Shown one piece after another: positions 23,971 through 33,400 of a DNA stretch of 64,000 nucleotides (position 1 is the stretch's first letter; every line of letters starts with the position of its first letter). The notes beneath the pieces were generated by a model, which did no database searches, was not told where the DNA came from, and saw only the letters and a program-made list of their open reading frames with translations. Location: contig NZ_VRYZ01000002.1 in assembly GCF_008064635.1 (NCBI RefSeq), positions 62,001 to 126,000 on the forward strand, given 5' to 3'. The stretch comes from Parahaliea aestuarii (GTDB taxonomy: Bacteria; Pseudomonadota; Gammaproteobacteria; Pseudomonadales; Halieaceae). Both the position numbers and the translations under genes were made by a program.

Positions 23971-24603
23971 ATGGCCCAGCTTATTCTGTTCAACAAACCC
24001 TTCCAGGTTTTGAGTCAATTCACCGATGAAGGCAGTGGCGAGCCCCGCGCTACACTGGCGAATTATCTCGACGCGCCGGGCTTTCGCGCTGCCGGCAGAC
24101 TGGACTACGACTCCGAGGGGCTGCTGATTCTCACCGACAATGGCGCCCTGCAGCAGCAGATTGCCAACCCGCGCCACAAGCGCTGGAAAACCTACCTGGT
24201 GCAGGTGGAGGGAAACATCAGTGACGCCGCACTGCAGCGACTCGCCGCCGGCCTCGAACTCAAGGACGGCCCCACCCTGCCGGCAAAAGCCAGGCGTGTG
24301 GATCAGCCAGAAGGCTTGTGGCCGCGTACCCCGCCGATCCGGGAGCGTAAAAATGTCGCGGACAGCTGGCTGGAACTATCGATTCAGGAAGGCCGCAATC
24401 GGCAGGTGCGAAGAATGACCGCCGCCGTGGGCTACCCGACGCTGAGACTGGTACGCACGCAGGTCGGTGACTGGACGCTGGAGGGACTGGCGCCGGGAGA
24501 ATTCAGAACAATTGAAGTTGCGGCGCCCGTCGCGCACCGCAAACCCGGCGCAAGCAAAACAAACCCTGCCCGGCGCAGGGCACGGCGAAAAAGCTCCCGC
24601 TAG
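23971..24603 (+). CDS. rluE: 23S rRNA pseudouridine synthase, RluE-like
   Basis: 210 aa without an S4 domain. The catalytic Asp lies in [19 protein letters not shown]; the motifs KTYLVQVEG and [11 protein letters not shown] are typical of the RsuA/RluB/E/F family. The opening [15 protein letters not shown] matches RluE, which modifies U2457 of 23S rRNA in E. coli. The C-terminus is a basic Arg/Lys-rich tail (about 190-210). It is divergent from icd, an arrangement also seen in relatives. The exact target is inferred. Confidence 0.88.
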   Translation: MAQLILFNKPFQVLSQFTDEGSGEPRATLANYLDAPGFRAAGRLDYDSEGLLILTDNGALQQQIANPRHKRWKTYLVQVEGNISDAALQRLAAGLELKDGPTLPAKARRVDQPEGLWPRTPPIRERKNVADSWLELSIQEGRNRQVRRMTAAVGYPTLRLVRTQVGDWTLEGLAPGEFRTIEVAAPVAHRKPGASKTNPARRRARRKSSR

Positions 24604-24681
24604 ATTACCGGCCACTGGAGCCCGGACTGAGCCTACTCCCCCTGATAACCGACCAGGGATACTCTAGGCTTCGGCCCTCTG

Positions 24682-25374
24682 CTACTCAACCCGTATCGCC
24701 GCTGCGACCGGCGACATGGTGCTGGGCGACTTGTCCCGCACATTGCCAACCGTTCCGTCGAGCCGCGCCAGCAGCAAGGGAAACTTCAACTCCGCACGGA
24801 ACAGCGTGTCGTTAGCCGGCACCGGCGCCGCATTATCCAGCCAGCGGTCACATTCATCGCGGGTCAGCATCACCGGCATTCGCGAATGCCAGGGGGCAAA
24901 CTCCGGCGCCGCAGCCGTTGTCACCATGGTGACGGACAGCAGTTCTCTGCCCTCGCCTTTCCAGATGTCCCAGAGCGCGGCGACGGCTATCGCCCCCTGT
25001 TCGCTGGAAACCGACCACCAGCCCGCCAGTTCACCCGCTTTTACACGCTCGGCGAAGGCGCTGACCGGCAACACGCCACGCTGGCGCAGAAAAGGCCCGC
25101 GATAGGAGCGCTTTTCCGCCAGTGTTTCAGCGCGCGCATTGAACATCGGATACTGGCGATTCGCCGCGCCGCTGGATGTCGCGGGAATCAGCCACCAGTG
25201 AGCGTCATCAATACGGAATTCGCCTTCGTTCAGGCGCACCAGAGGTACGGCGTCGGTCGGGCGTAAATTGAAGCGGGCGCTACCCGGGTTTTCCGGCTCC
25301 GGCCATTGCGGGTCTATCTGGCCCCGGTATTCGCGCCAGGTGCCACTGCCATGCGTTGCGTAGGTTCCACACAT
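24682..25374 (-). CDS. SOS response-associated peptidase (SRAP; YedK/HMCES family)
   Basis: 230 aa. Cys2 follows the initiator Met (MCGTYATHG), as needed for the thiazolidine crosslink that shields abasic sites in single-stranded DNA. Other key residues are Asn79 (FNARAET), Glu109 (FAER, where YedK has FYEW) and His163 (APWHSRMP). Length is normal. The active-site set is complete, but the sequence around Glu109 is divergent and the usual Trp-Lys after it is missing. No SOS box was noticed in the 98 bp to the tRNA genes. It stands alone, convergent with the pseudouridine synthase gene. Confidence 0.88.
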   Translation of the reverse strand: MCGTYATHGSGTWREYRGQIDPQWPEPENPGSARFNLRPTDAVPLVRLNEGEFRIDDAHWWLIPATSSGAANRQYPMFNARAETLAEKRSYRGPFLRQRGVLPVSAFAERVKAGELAGWWSVSSEQGAIAVAALWDIWKGEGRELLSVTMVTTAAAPEFAPWHSRMPVMLTRDECDRWLDNAAPVPANDTLFRAELKFPLLLARLDGTVGNVRDKSPSTMSPVAAAIRVE

Positions 25375-25472
25375 GGGCGAAGTATAACAGTCGCCGTCAG
25401 GCGCACGATGCGCGGGCAGCGAAAAGCGGGGTGGCGCCAGAGGGCGCTATTCGAAAAGTATCAGGATAAAAA

Positions 25473-25546
25473 TGGAGGCTCGGGTCGGAATCGAACCGGC
25501 GTACACGGAGTTGCAGTCCGCTGCATAACCACTCTGCCACCGAGCC
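25473..25546 (-). tRNA. tRNA-Cys (GCA)
   Basis: 74 nt including an encoded CCA. The acceptor stem is GGCTCGG/CCGAGCC with discriminator T, the anticodon loop is CTGCAAC (anticodon GCA), and the T arm has GGTTCGATTCC. It lies downstream of tRNA-Gly and pgsA, as in the widely conserved pgsA-Gly-Cys-Leu order. The Leu gene expected next is absent here. Confidence 0.97.
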
Positions 25547-25592
25547 ATGGGGATGTAGAGATACGCTGGGGCGCGTCCTAACTCCTTTGTGT

Positions 25593-25654
25593 GTGAGGAT
25601 TGGAGCGGGAAACGGCCGGGATGGCGCACCATTTCGAACTCCTCAACCTTCATT
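25593..25654 (-). pseudogene. Decayed 3' half of a second tRNA-Gly gene
   Basis: A 21-bp exact copy (25593-25613) of the tRNA-Gly 3' acceptor end plus its downstream flank (25677-25697) is followed by recognisable but disrupted T-arm and anticodon-side sequence. TTCGAA is present but separated from the stem by extra bases, and GAAGGTTGAGG matches the anticodon 3' side. There is no 5' half able to pair. It looks like a remnant of a tandem tRNA-Gly duplication between tRNA-Gly and tRNA-Cys. Confidence 0.7.
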
Positions 25655-25684
25655 GCCTTACCTAATGCCGGAGGCAGTGAGGAT

Positions 25685-25760
25685 TGGAGCGGGAAACCGG
25701 GTTCGAACCGGCGACCTCAACCTTGGCAAGGTTGCGCTCTACCAACTGAGCTATTCCCGC
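25685..25760 (-). tRNA. tRNA-Gly (GCC)
   Basis: 76 nt including CCA. The acceptor stem is GCGGGAA/TTCCCGC, the D arm has AGCTCAGTTGGTAGAGC, the anticodon loop is CTTGCCAAG (anticodon GCC), and the T arm is GGTTCGAACC. It is downstream of pgsA on the same strand and probably co-transcribed with tRNA-Cys. Confidence 0.98.
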
Positions 25761-25857
25761 CTCACACAGAGGGTGCCCATTGTATGAATTGCGGCGCCGG
25801 AGTCAACAACCTCTGAAGAAAATTCCTGTAACTCGCTGAAACCCGGCGATTTTGTAG

Positions 25858-26427
25858 TCAGACTTTCAAGTGTTCGACCATCACCTGCCGGGCCGCACGC
25901 AGATAGATCATCATCGACCACAGGGTCAGCACCGCGGCGGTGTAGAGCATCAGGTAAGACAGGGCCAGCAGCCAGCTCTCATCGGTAGCCGGATCGATAG
26001 CCAGCAGGCCGACGATGGCGACCATCTGGAAGGCGGTTTTCACCTTCCCCACATAGGACACCGCGACCGAGGTGCGCTGGCCCAGTTCCGCCATCCACTC
26101 GCGCAGCGCCGAGACTACAATTTCCCGGCCGATTATCACGCAGGCCGCGAGGGTAAAGAGAATCGTGTCGTGGCGCTCGACCAGCAGCACCAACGCCACG
26201 GCCACCATGAGCTTGTCTGCCACCGGATCGAGGAAGGCGCCAAAGGAGGTCATCTGGTCGAGGCGACGCGCCAGGTATCCGTCAAACCAGTCGGTGATGG
26301 CCGCCAGACCAAAGATGCCCGCCGCCACCAGTAGGTGCTTTTCAAAGGGCAGGTAAAACACCAGTACCAGCACAGGGATCATGAAAATGCGCAGCATGGT
26401 CAGCGCATTGGGAATATTGATGTGCAA
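25858..26427 (-). CDS. pgsA: CDP-diacylglycerol-glycerol-3-phosphate 3-phosphatidyltransferase
   Basis: 189 aa integral membrane enzyme. The CDP-alcohol phosphotransferase signature DG-x2-AR-x8-G-x3-D-x3-D is intact in DWFDGYLARRLDQM through FGAFLDPVADK. It makes phosphatidylglycerol-phosphate. The start is a TTG at 26427 with an excellent AGGAG six bases upstream that overlaps the uvrC stop, so uvrC and pgsA are translationally linked. The tRNA-Gly and tRNA-Cys genes follow. Confidence 0.95.
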   Translation of the reverse strand: MHINIPNALTMLRIFMIPVLVLVFYLPFEKHLLVAAGIFGLAAITDWFDGYLARRLDQMTSFGAFLDPVADKLMVAVALVLLVERHDTILFTLAACVIIGREIVVSALREWMAELGQRTSVAVSYVGKVKTAFQMVAIVGLLAIDPATDESWLLALSYLMLYTAAVLTLWSMMIYLRAARQVMVEHLKV

Positions 26428-26436
26428 GTAGTGCTC

Positions 26437-28263
26437 CTAGTCAGTGGCCGTATGCAGATGGTCATAAATCTGCTGGGCCATGGTGGCACTGATGCCGCCC
26501 ACTTTTTTCAGTTCATCGACACCGGCATTCTTCACCCCCCGGGCGCTGCCAAAGTGTCGCAACAGTTCCCTGCGCCGCTTGGCGCCGACACCGGGAATCC
26601 CCTCCAGTTGAGACTGGCGCCGGGTTTTGTCGCGCCTGGCGCGATGGCCGGTGATGGCAAAACGGTGCGCCTCGTCGCGAATATACTGTATCAGGTGCAG
26701 CGCCGGGCTGTCCCCCGGAAGCTGCCTCTCGATGCCACTGGCGCCCATCACCAGGGTTTCAAAACCGGCCTTGCGTGTAACGCCCTTGGCGACGCCCACC
26801 ACGGTGATGTCATTGATCTGCAGCGCTTCCAGCACACCGAGCGCCTGGGCCACCTGCCCTTTGCCGCCATCGATCAGCAACAGGTCGGGCATGGCGCCCT
26901 CCCCCGACTGCAGTCGTTTGTAGCGGCGCTCCAAGGCCTGCTGCATGGCGCCGTAATCGTCGCCGGCCGCCACACCTTCAATATTGAACTTGCGGTAGTC
27001 GCCCTTGCGCGGCCCCTCCTGGTCGAACACCACGCAGGATGCCACGGTCGCTTCGCCCGAGCTGTGGCTGATATCGAAACACTCCATCCGCTCGGGAAGA
27101 TCGTCCAGCCCCAGCTCGGCCTGCAGGGCCTGGACCCTGGCCAGCGTGGTTTCACGGCCGGACAAGTGCGCAGCCAGATTCGTCTGGGCGGTCTGCACAG
27201 CCAGTTGCAGCCAGCGCGCCCGCGCCTCCCGCACCCTGTAGCGCAGACGCACCTTGCGCCCGCTGTGAACACTGAAGGCCTCCGCCACGGTATCGGCGTC
27301 TTCCGGCAGCGCGTTGACCACGATGTCCGGCGGTATCTGGCGCTCGCCACCCAGGTAGTACTGGGGCAGAAAGGCAGCCAGTACCTCTGCCTCGTTCTCT
27401 TCCAGTTTCAGCGGCGGGTAGTAGGTCTTGCTGCCGAGTACCCGGGCGCCCCGCACAAACAGCACCTGCACGCAGGCGCGGCCGCGATCCAGCGCCGCGG
27501 CGAGAATATCGAGATCGCCGCTGCCACCTTCGATGCCCTGGGTCGCCTGCACATGCTGCAACTGGCCGAGCTGGTCGCGGTAGCGCGCCGCCTCTTCGTA
27601 CTTCAACTCGGTGGCCGCGCGTTCCATGTCATCGGCCAGCTGCACCATAAGCTCACGTGACTTGCCGCGCAGGAACAGGCTGGTGTTCTCCACCTGCTCT
27701 GCGTAATCCCCAGGTGTGACCAGTTCCACACAGGGAGCGGTGCAGCGATCAATCTGGTATTGCAGGCAGGGCCGGGAGCGGTTGCGAAAAAAGCTGTCTT
27801 CACACTGGCGCACCTTGAACACTTTCTGCAAAAAATGCAGTGATTCCCGCACCGCCGCAGCACTCGGGTAAGGGCCGAAATAGGTGCCCTTGCGCCGCTT
27901 TGGTCCGCGGTGAAGACTGAGCCGCGGATAGGTATCCTCGCTGGAAAGGAAGATGTAGGGGTAGCTCTTGTCGTCCTTCAGCAGGATATTGTAGGGCGGG
28001 TGGTGGCTCTTGATCAGGTTGTGCTCAAGCAGCAGGGCATCCACTTCCGTCGAGGTAACGGTGACCTGTATATCGGCAATACGACTCACCAGGGCCATGG
28101 TTTTTTCCGTCAGGCCAGTGGCGCGGAAATAACTGGACACCCGGTTGCGCAGGTTTTTGGCCTTGCCGACGTAGAGCAATTCCCGCTCGGCGTTGTACAT
28201 CTGGTACACACCCGGGCGGGTGGTCAGCCGTTTGAGGAAGGACTTGTGATCGAACTCGCTCAT
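26437..28263 (-). CDS. uvrC: Excinuclease ABC subunit C
   Basis: 608 aa. The N-terminal GIY-YIG nuclease (about 15-95) has RPGVYQMYN and LLYVGKAKNLRNRV and makes the 3' incision. A UvrB-interacting UVR motif (about 200-235, ELMVQLADDMERAA) follows, then the RNase H-like domain with LLLIDGGKGQ for the 5' incision, and a C-terminal helix-hairpin-helix pair (GIPGVGAKRRREL, LKKVGGIS). The ATG overlaps the murB stop (ATGA). In many relatives uvrC follows gacA/uvrY; here it follows murB. Confidence 0.97.
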   Translation of the reverse strand: MSEFDHKSFLKRLTTRPGVYQMYNAERELLYVGKAKNLRNRVSSYFRATGLTEKTMALVSRIADIQVTVTSTEVDALLLEHNLIKSHHPPYNILLKDDKSYPYIFLSSEDTYPRLSLHRGPKRRKGTYFGPYPSAAAVRESLHFLQKVFKVRQCEDSFFRNRSRPCLQYQIDRCTAPCVELVTPGDYAEQVENTSLFLRGKSRELMVQLADDMERAATELKYEEAARYRDQLGQLQHVQATQGIEGGSGDLDILAAALDRGRACVQVLFVRGARVLGSKTYYPPLKLEENEAEVLAAFLPQYYLGGERQIPPDIVVNALPEDADTVAEAFSVHSGRKVRLRYRVREARARWLQLAVQTAQTNLAAHLSGRETTLARVQALQAELGLDDLPERMECFDISHSSGEATVASCVVFDQEGPRKGDYRKFNIEGVAAGDDYGAMQQALERRYKRLQSGEGAMPDLLLIDGGKGQVAQALGVLEALQINDITVVGVAKGVTRKAGFETLVMGASGIERQLPGDSPALHLIQYIRDEAHRFAITGHRARRDKTRRQSQLEGIPGVGAKRRRELLRHFGSARGVKNAGVDELKKVGGISATMAQQIYDHLHTATD

Positions 28264-29288
28264 GTCGCAGCGCCGTAAATACGCGGCTCGATTTCAAGGT
28301 CGATTGCAAAGCGGGCTTGCACGGAAGCGCGAATATCCGCGGCCAGTTGCAGCAGGCGTTCGCCGATGTTGGCGCCGCAGTTCACCAGCACCAGCGAATG
28401 GGCGGGATGTACACCCACCCCGTCCCGCACAAGCCCCTTCCAGCCGCAGCGCTCAATCAGCCAGGCAGCGGGGATTTTGACCAGCCCCTGGCCGGCGGCG
28501 AACGACGGCATCTCCGGTTCGGTGCGCTGCAAAACTTCGGCCTGGCCCGCCGACACAAGCGGATTCTTGAAAAAGCTGCCCGCATTGGGCTCTTTTGCAG
28601 GGTCCGGCAGGCGCGCCCTGCGAATCGCCACCACCGCATCAAACACATCGCGGGGCGCCGGCCTGGCAATGCCCTGCTCTGTCAGTCTGGCCGCGAGGCC
28701 GGGGTAACTGCACTCCACGGCGGCGCTGGCGCTGAGACGCAGATCGACAGCAGTGATCACCACGGTGTCACGCAATTCGCCCTTGAAGATGCTGTCGCGG
28801 TATCCAAAGGCGCAGTCGCGGGCGCTCAGCCGGATGGGCTCGCCGCTATCGATACGACGCCCATGGACGGCGTCGACAAAGGGTTCCAGCTCCACGCCGT
28901 AGGCGCCGATGTTCTGGATCGGCGCAGCACCCACTGTGCCGGGAATCAGGGCAAGGTTCGCCAGCCCCGAATAGCCCTGCTCGACCGTCCAGCGCACCAG
29001 GTCGTGCCAGTTCTCACCGGCCTCTATTCGCAACAGTACCGTGTCGCCCGTGCTGGAAAGCAGTTGCCGGCCGCGGGTAGCGACCTGCAGTACCAGCGCG
29101 TCGACATCACCGGCCACCACGATATTGCTGCCCCCGCCCCAGGGCAATACAGCGAGACCCTGCGCCCTGGCAAAATCCAGCGCCGTGTCGATATCGCCCG
29201 CGTCTGCGGCGCGCGCAAAGGCCCTGGCCCTGCCGCTCAGTGCCAGGGTATTCAGCGTAGACAGGTCTGCGTTAGGCTCGATCTGCAC
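28260..29288 (-). CDS. murB: UDP-N-acetylenolpyruvoylglucosamine reductase
   Basis: 342 aa, type I MurB as in E. coli. The FAD-binding motif LPWGGGSNIVV, the substrate-site FGYRDSIFK and the catalytic Ser in NAGSFFKNP are all present; the C-terminal general-acid Glu is in EIEPRIYG. It makes UDP-MurNAc for peptidoglycan. It overlaps the LMW-PTP gene by 17 bp at its start and uvrC by 4 bp at its end. Confidence 0.96.
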   Translation of the reverse strand: MQIEPNADLSTLNTLALSGRARAFARAADAGDIDTALDFARAQGLAVLPWGGGSNIVVAGDVDALVLQVATRGRQLLSSTGDTVLLRIEAGENWHDLVRWTVEQGYSGLANLALIPGTVGAAPIQNIGAYGVELEPFVDAVHGRRIDSGEPIRLSARDCAFGYRDSIFKGELRDTVVITAVDLRLSASAAVECSYPGLAARLTEQGIARPAPRDVFDAVVAIRRARLPDPAKEPNAGSFFKNPLVSAGQAEVLQRTEPEMPSFAAGQGLVKIPAAWLIERCGWKGLVRDGVGVHPAHSLVLVNCGANIGERLLQLAADIRASVQARFAIDLEIEPRIYGAAT

Positions 29289-29754
29289 CGTCTATCTCCG
29301 CCAGCAGTCCGCTGCTGGCCGCTTCAATCAGATCCAGCACACGATCAAAGCCTTCGTCGCCGCCGTAATAGGGATCGGGAACTTCCCTCTCCGGGCTATC
29401 GGCGAATGGAAGGAAAAGTCCCAGGTGGCCTGTAAAACTGGCCGGGCGCATGGCCTGCAGGTCCCGCAGGTTGCTCTCGTCCATGGCCAGTATGTAATCG
29501 AAGCGATCGAAATCGGCGGGGCTTACCTGTCGGGCACGCAAATGTTGCAAATCGTAGCCGCGGGCCGCCGCCGCTGCCTGGGCGCGTTGATCGGGGGCCC
29601 GGCCGATGTGCCAGTCACCCGTGCCACAGGAATCCACCTCGACCCGTGCACTGAGGCCTCGCGCAGCCACCATCTGCTCGAACACGCCGTGAGCCGTCGG
29701 TGAGCGACAGATATTGCCGAGGCAGACGAACAGTATCCTGACCTGGCTGCTCAT
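29272..29754 (-). CDS. Low-molecular-weight protein-tyrosine phosphatase
   Basis: 160 aa. The P-loop C(X5)R is VCLGNICRS with nucleophile Cys11 and Arg17; the general-acid Asp is in VPDPYYGG (about 128). It dephosphorylates phosphotyrosine, often on tyrosine kinases of polysaccharide export, though no such kinase is encoded nearby. It sits between kdsB and murB with overlaps on both sides, an arrangement shared with Pseudomonas. Confidence 0.93.
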   Translation of the reverse strand: MSSQVRILFVCLGNICRSPTAHGVFEQMVAARGLSARVEVDSCGTGDWHIGRAPDQRAQAAAAARGYDLQHLRARQVSPADFDRFDYILAMDESNLRDLQAMRPASFTGHLGLFLPFADSPEREVPDPYYGGDEGFDRVLDLIEAASSGLLAEIDGADRA

Positions 29755-30527
29755 GCCGGCACCTCCCCCAGATAGCGGCGCAGCCGATCCAGGTCTGCCG
29801 GCGTATCCACACCGCCAGGTACCGCGGCCCGCGCCTCTTCAACATGAATACCCACGCCGTGATACAGGGCGCGCAGTTGCTCCAGCTGCTCCAGCTGCTC
29901 CAGCGGTGCCGGGTCCCAGGTAATGTAACGGTGCAGAAAGGCCGTGCGGTAGGCGTAAATGCCGATATGACGGTACCAGTCCCCCATCGGCATCGCCTGC
30001 TGCAAGGCATCGCCACCACCGAGCCCGGCATCCCGTGGCCAGGGAATTGTGGCGCGACTGAAGTACAGGGCCATCCCGTCCGCCCGCGGTACCACTTTGA
30101 CAACGTTCGGGTCGCGCAGGGCGTCGACGCTGTCGATGGTTTCGCACAAGGTGGCCACACCGGCCTCGGGATGGCGCGCCAGGTTGGCGGCTACCTGGTC
30201 GATCACGGTCGGCGGTATCAGGGGCTCGTCGCCCTGCACGTTGACAACGATATGCTCGTCGTCCAGCCCCAGCTGGGCCGCCACTTCCTGCAACCGATCG
30301 GTACCGGAGGGGTGGTCGCTGCGCGTCATGCAGACCTCGGCGCCAAAGCCGGCGGCACAGTCGGCGATACGCGGGTCATCGGTGGCGATCACCACCCGCC
30401 CCGCCCCGCTGGCGCTGGCCTGCTGCCACACGCGCTGCACCATGGGCAGGCCGGCAATCAGTTGCAGGGGCTTGCCCGGCAAGCGCGAAGAGGCATAGCG
30501 GGCTGGAATCACAACGGAAAATGGCAT
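29751..30527 (-). CDS. kdsB: 3-deoxy-manno-octulosonate cytidylyltransferase
   Basis: 258 aa from ATG 30527. The nucleotide-binding start [17 protein letters not shown], the SDHPSGTDR loop and [11 protein letters not shown] are diagnostic. KdsB activates KDO as CMP-KDO for the lipid A-core. Near the C-terminus three 9-bp units (29876-29902) encode Leu-Glu-Gln three times. The frame is open to 30689 inside lpxK; the family N-terminus fixes the later start, though no strong ribosome site is visible. The small ycaR gene often found between lpxK and kdsB is absent. Confidence 0.95.
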   Translation of the reverse strand: MPFSVVIPARYASSRLPGKPLQLIAGLPMVQRVWQQASASGAGRVVIATDDPRIADCAAGFGAEVCMTRSDHPSGTDRLQEVAAQLGLDDEHIVVNVQGDEPLIPPTVIDQVAANLARHPEAGVATLCETIDSVDALRDPNVVKVVPRADGMALYFSRATIPWPRDAGLGGGDALQQAMPMGDWYRHIGIYAYRTAFLHRYITWDPAPLEQLEQLEQLRALYHGVGIHVEEARAAVPGGVDTPADLDRLRRYLGEVPA

Positions 30528-30571
30528 AGTCAGGGTAACAACCGTTTGCTGATGAAGTAGTGAAGTGTCGA

Positions 30572-31564
30572 TCAGTGCCCGCGCCGGGCCAGGGCGATCA
30601 CCTGCTCGAGCAGCGCCTGCGGCAACTCGGCATCGATGCGCAAAAACCAGGCATCGGCGCGACGACCGGCGGGCAACAGCGGCCGGCATTTTACCGCGTC
30701 CTTCTCGGTCATGATAATGGGGCCTGCGGGTAGCGCCGCAAAGTCCGCTGCTGAATAGGCGTGGTGATCCGGAAAACTGTGAGCCTGCACACTGAGGCCG
30801 GCGGCTTCCAGCGTCGCGAAGAACTGCGCCGGCTGGCCGATACCGGCCAGCGCCTGCACTCTTTCTGCGCCAGCAAAGTCCGACAGGAGACGACGCTGTG
30901 TGCCGCAGAGACTGATCAGCGCATCGGCCCTGTAGCGTACCCCCGTAGCGGCGTCGTCACTGCCCCGGTACAGGCGGTACTGCACACGCTGCAGACGGGA
31001 CACCGGCTCGCGCAGGGGGCCGGCAGGCAGGCAGTGACCGTTGCCGCTGCCGCGGGCGGCGTCGAGCACGGCGATCTCATAATCCCGGTCCAGGCCGTAA
31101 TGCTGCAGGCCATCGTCGCTGACAATGATATCGACGCCACAGCCCTCCAGTTCCCGCGCGGCGCGCGCACGTTGCGGGTCGACCACGCAGGCCGCAGCGG
31201 TGCGCTGGAATATCAGCAGCGGTTCATCGCCCGCCTGGGCGGCAGTGGATTGCCCGTCAAGTCGATGGGGAAAGTGCCCGGCTGTTGCGCCATAGCCCCG
31301 GCTCACAACGCCCGGTTGCAGCCCGGCGCGCTGCAGGGCCTCCACCAGGGCGATCACCACGGGTGTTTTCCCGGTGCCACCCACTGTGATGTTGCCCACC
31401 ACCACCACCGGCACGGCGGGGCGGTACCGGGCCAGCACGCCTCGGCGGTACAGCCAGCGCCGCAGTGCTGTCATCAGCCGGAACAGCGCCTCCAGCGGCC
31501 ACAGCAGACACAGCCAGGGCGCGCCCTGGTACCAGGCCCGCTCCAGGCGTTCGACTGCGGACAT
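30572..31564 (-). CDS. lpxK: Tetraacyldisaccharide 4'-kinase
   Basis: 330 aa. The P-loop [12 protein letters not shown] (about 57-68), SRGYG and the catalytic-site DDGLQH are present. A hydrophobic N-terminal helix anchors it to the inner membrane. It phosphorylates the lipid A precursor at the 4' position. Its ATG overlaps the msbA stop by one base (TGATG), coupling lipid A synthesis to transport. Confidence 0.96.
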   Translation of the reverse strand: MSAVERLERAWYQGAPWLCLLWPLEALFRLMTALRRWLYRRGVLARYRPAVPVVVVGNITVGGTGKTPVVIALVEALQRAGLQPGVVSRGYGATAGHFPHRLDGQSTAAQAGDEPLLIFQRTAAACVVDPQRARAARELEGCGVDIIVSDDGLQHYGLDRDYEIAVLDAARGSGNGHCLPAGPLREPVSRLQRVQYRLYRGSDDAATGVRYRADALISLCGTQRRLLSDFAGAERVQALAGIGQPAQFFATLEAAGLSVQAHSFPDHHAYSAADFAALPAGPIIMTEKDAVKCRPLLPAGRRADAWFLRIDAELPQALLEQVIALARRGH

Positions 31565-33396
31565 CAGTCGCTGAATTCCTGGTGATACAACTGCGCGTAC
31601 AGACCGCCCTCCGCCAGCAGGCTGGCGTGGCTGCCCTGGGCGACGATGCGCCCGGCATCCATCACCACGATGTGGTCAGCCTTCTCTACGGTGGACAGGC
31701 GGTGCGCGATAACAATGGTGGTGCGGTTGGCGGTAATGTCCTCCAGGGCGCGCTGGATGCGGTGCTCGGACTCGTTGTCCAGGGCCGAAGTGGCCTCGTC
31801 GAGAATCAGTACCGGGGCGTCTTTCAGAATGGCCCGGGCGATGGCCAGGCGCTGGCGTTGACCGCCACTGAGGCCGCCGCCATCGTCACCCAGCACGGTC
31901 TCCATGCCCTGCGGCAGCTGGTCGACAAACTCCGAGGCGTAGGCCGCATCCAGTGCCGCACGAATGGCGGCGTCGTCAGCGCGTTGCATGGTACCGAAGG
32001 CGATATTGTTGCGAATGCTGTCGTTAAACAAACTGACATCCTGGGACACCACCGCCATCTGCGCGCGCAGGTCGGCGAGGCGATAGTCCTGCAGGGCGAT
32101 ACCATCGAGAGTGATCTCGCCGCTACTGCAATCGTAGAAACGCGCCAGCAGCTGCACCAGCGTACTTTTGCCGCTGCCGGAGCGCCCCACCAGGGCCACC
32201 GACGTGCCGGTGGGAATATGCAGGTTGATCTTCTGCAGTACAGGGGCATCCGACCCCGGGTAGGCAAAGCCGACGTCGTTGAAACGAATATCCCCGGTGG
32301 CACGTTCTACCCGGTGGCTGCCGGTGTCGCGCTCGGAGTCCTGGTCGAGCTGGCTGAAAATATCTTCGCAGGCTGCCAGGCCCCGTTGAATCACGCTCTG
32401 GATGCCGCTCAGCTGGCGTATCGGCTTGCCGAGTTGACCGGCCGCGGTGAGAAAGGCCACCAGCGATCCCGCGGAGAAACCACTGAGAATACTGGGATTG
32501 AGGGCAAACCAGACCAGCGCCGACAGCGCCGCCGCCAGCAGGGTCTGGATGACCGGCGTACTCATGGCATCGGCGAAAGCCAGTTTCAGTGTCTGGTTGC
32601 GGTTGTACTCGCTGGCGGCGCGAAAGCGCTGCTCCTGCTGGGCCTGGCCGCCGAAAATACGCACTTCCTTGTAGGCGCCGATGGTCTCGTTGCTGACCTG
32701 GGTCACATCGCCCATGGAGGACTGGATACGGCGGCTGTAGCGGCGGAAGTGTTTGCCCACGACCCTTACGACAATGGCGATAAACGGCGCCACCGCGAAA
32801 AACACCAGGCACAGGCGCCAGTTGAGATAGAGCATGTAGCTCAGCAGGGCGACCACCGTCAGCCCTTCGCGCACGATAATGGTCAGGGCCTTGGTCGCGG
32901 CACCAGTGACCTGTTCAACGTTAAAGGTGATCTTGGAGATCAACACACCCTGGCTGTGGCGGTCGTAATAGCTGCTCGGGGCCACCAGCATCTTGCCAAA
33001 CAGCTCGCAGCGCAGCTCGTGAATCAGGTTGCGTGCCACATGGCTCATAAAATAGGTGCCGACGAAATAGCCCATGGCGCGGGTGAAAGCCAGCACAATA
33101 GCCGCAATAGGCACCGCGATGCGGGCAAATTCCAGCGCGCTCATGTCACCGGGGTCGGCCAATCGATAGGCGAGCCCGCCGATAATGCCCTGGTCGACAC
33201 TTTTTGAGTCGCCGAGGGAGTCCAGCAGGAACTGCATCATATCCGCGAGCAATACATTGCCGAGGGAATAGATGATGTAGCCGACGATGCTGATGGCAAA
33301 AAAGTACCAGTAGGGCAGCACATAGCGCAGCAGCCGGCGGTACAGGGCCCAGTCGCTCATTTGCAGGGGGCGCGATGCGGTATTCAGGCGCGGCAC
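31564..33396 (-). CDS. msbA: Lipid A export ATP-binding/permease protein MsbA
   Basis: 610 aa from GTG 33396. A six-helix ABC exporter domain (about 25-325) is followed by a nucleotide-binding domain with Walker A VGRSGSGKST, signature LSGGQRQR and Walker B PVLILDEATSALD. MsbA flips lipid A-core across the inner membrane. Several in-frame starts exist (33477, 33420, 33396, 33360). The GTG at 33396 has GAGGT about seven bases upstream, overlapping the exbD stop; I prefer it, but the ATG at 33360 is the shortest reasonable alternative. The gene is within exbB-exbD-msbA-lpxK-kdsB. Confidence 0.94.
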   Translation of the reverse strand: MPRLNTASRPLQMSDWALYRRLLRYVLPYWYFFAISIVGYIIYSLGNVLLADMMQFLLDSLGDSKSVDQGIIGGLAYRLADPGDMSALEFARIAVPIAAIVLAFTRAMGYFVGTYFMSHVARNLIHELRCELFGKMLVAPSSYYDRHSQGVLISKITFNVEQVTGAATKALTIIVREGLTVVALLSYMLYLNWRLCLVFFAVAPFIAIVVRVVGKHFRRYSRRIQSSMGDVTQVSNETIGAYKEVRIFGGQAQQEQRFRAASEYNRNQTLKLAFADAMSTPVIQTLLAAALSALVWFALNPSILSGFSAGSLVAFLTAAGQLGKPIRQLSGIQSVIQRGLAACEDIFSQLDQDSERDTGSHRVERATGDIRFNDVGFAYPGSDAPVLQKINLHIPTGTSVALVGRSGSGKSTLVQLLARFYDCSSGEITLDGIALQDYRLADLRAQMAVVSQDVSLFNDSIRNNIAFGTMQRADDAAIRAALDAAYASEFVDQLPQGMETVLGDDGGGLSGGQRQRLAIARAILKDAPVLILDEATSALDNESEHRIQRALEDITANRTTIVIAHRLSTVEKADHIVVMDAGRIVAQGSHASLLAEGGLYAQLYHQEFSD

Positions 33397-33400
33397 GGCA

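Noticed and set aside
25593-25697. tRNA-Gly 21-bp repeat as attL/attR of an integrated element
   Set aside because: The copies are only 84 bp apart with no integrase or cargo, and the second copy has further tRNA-like sequence, so a decayed tRNA duplicate fits better.
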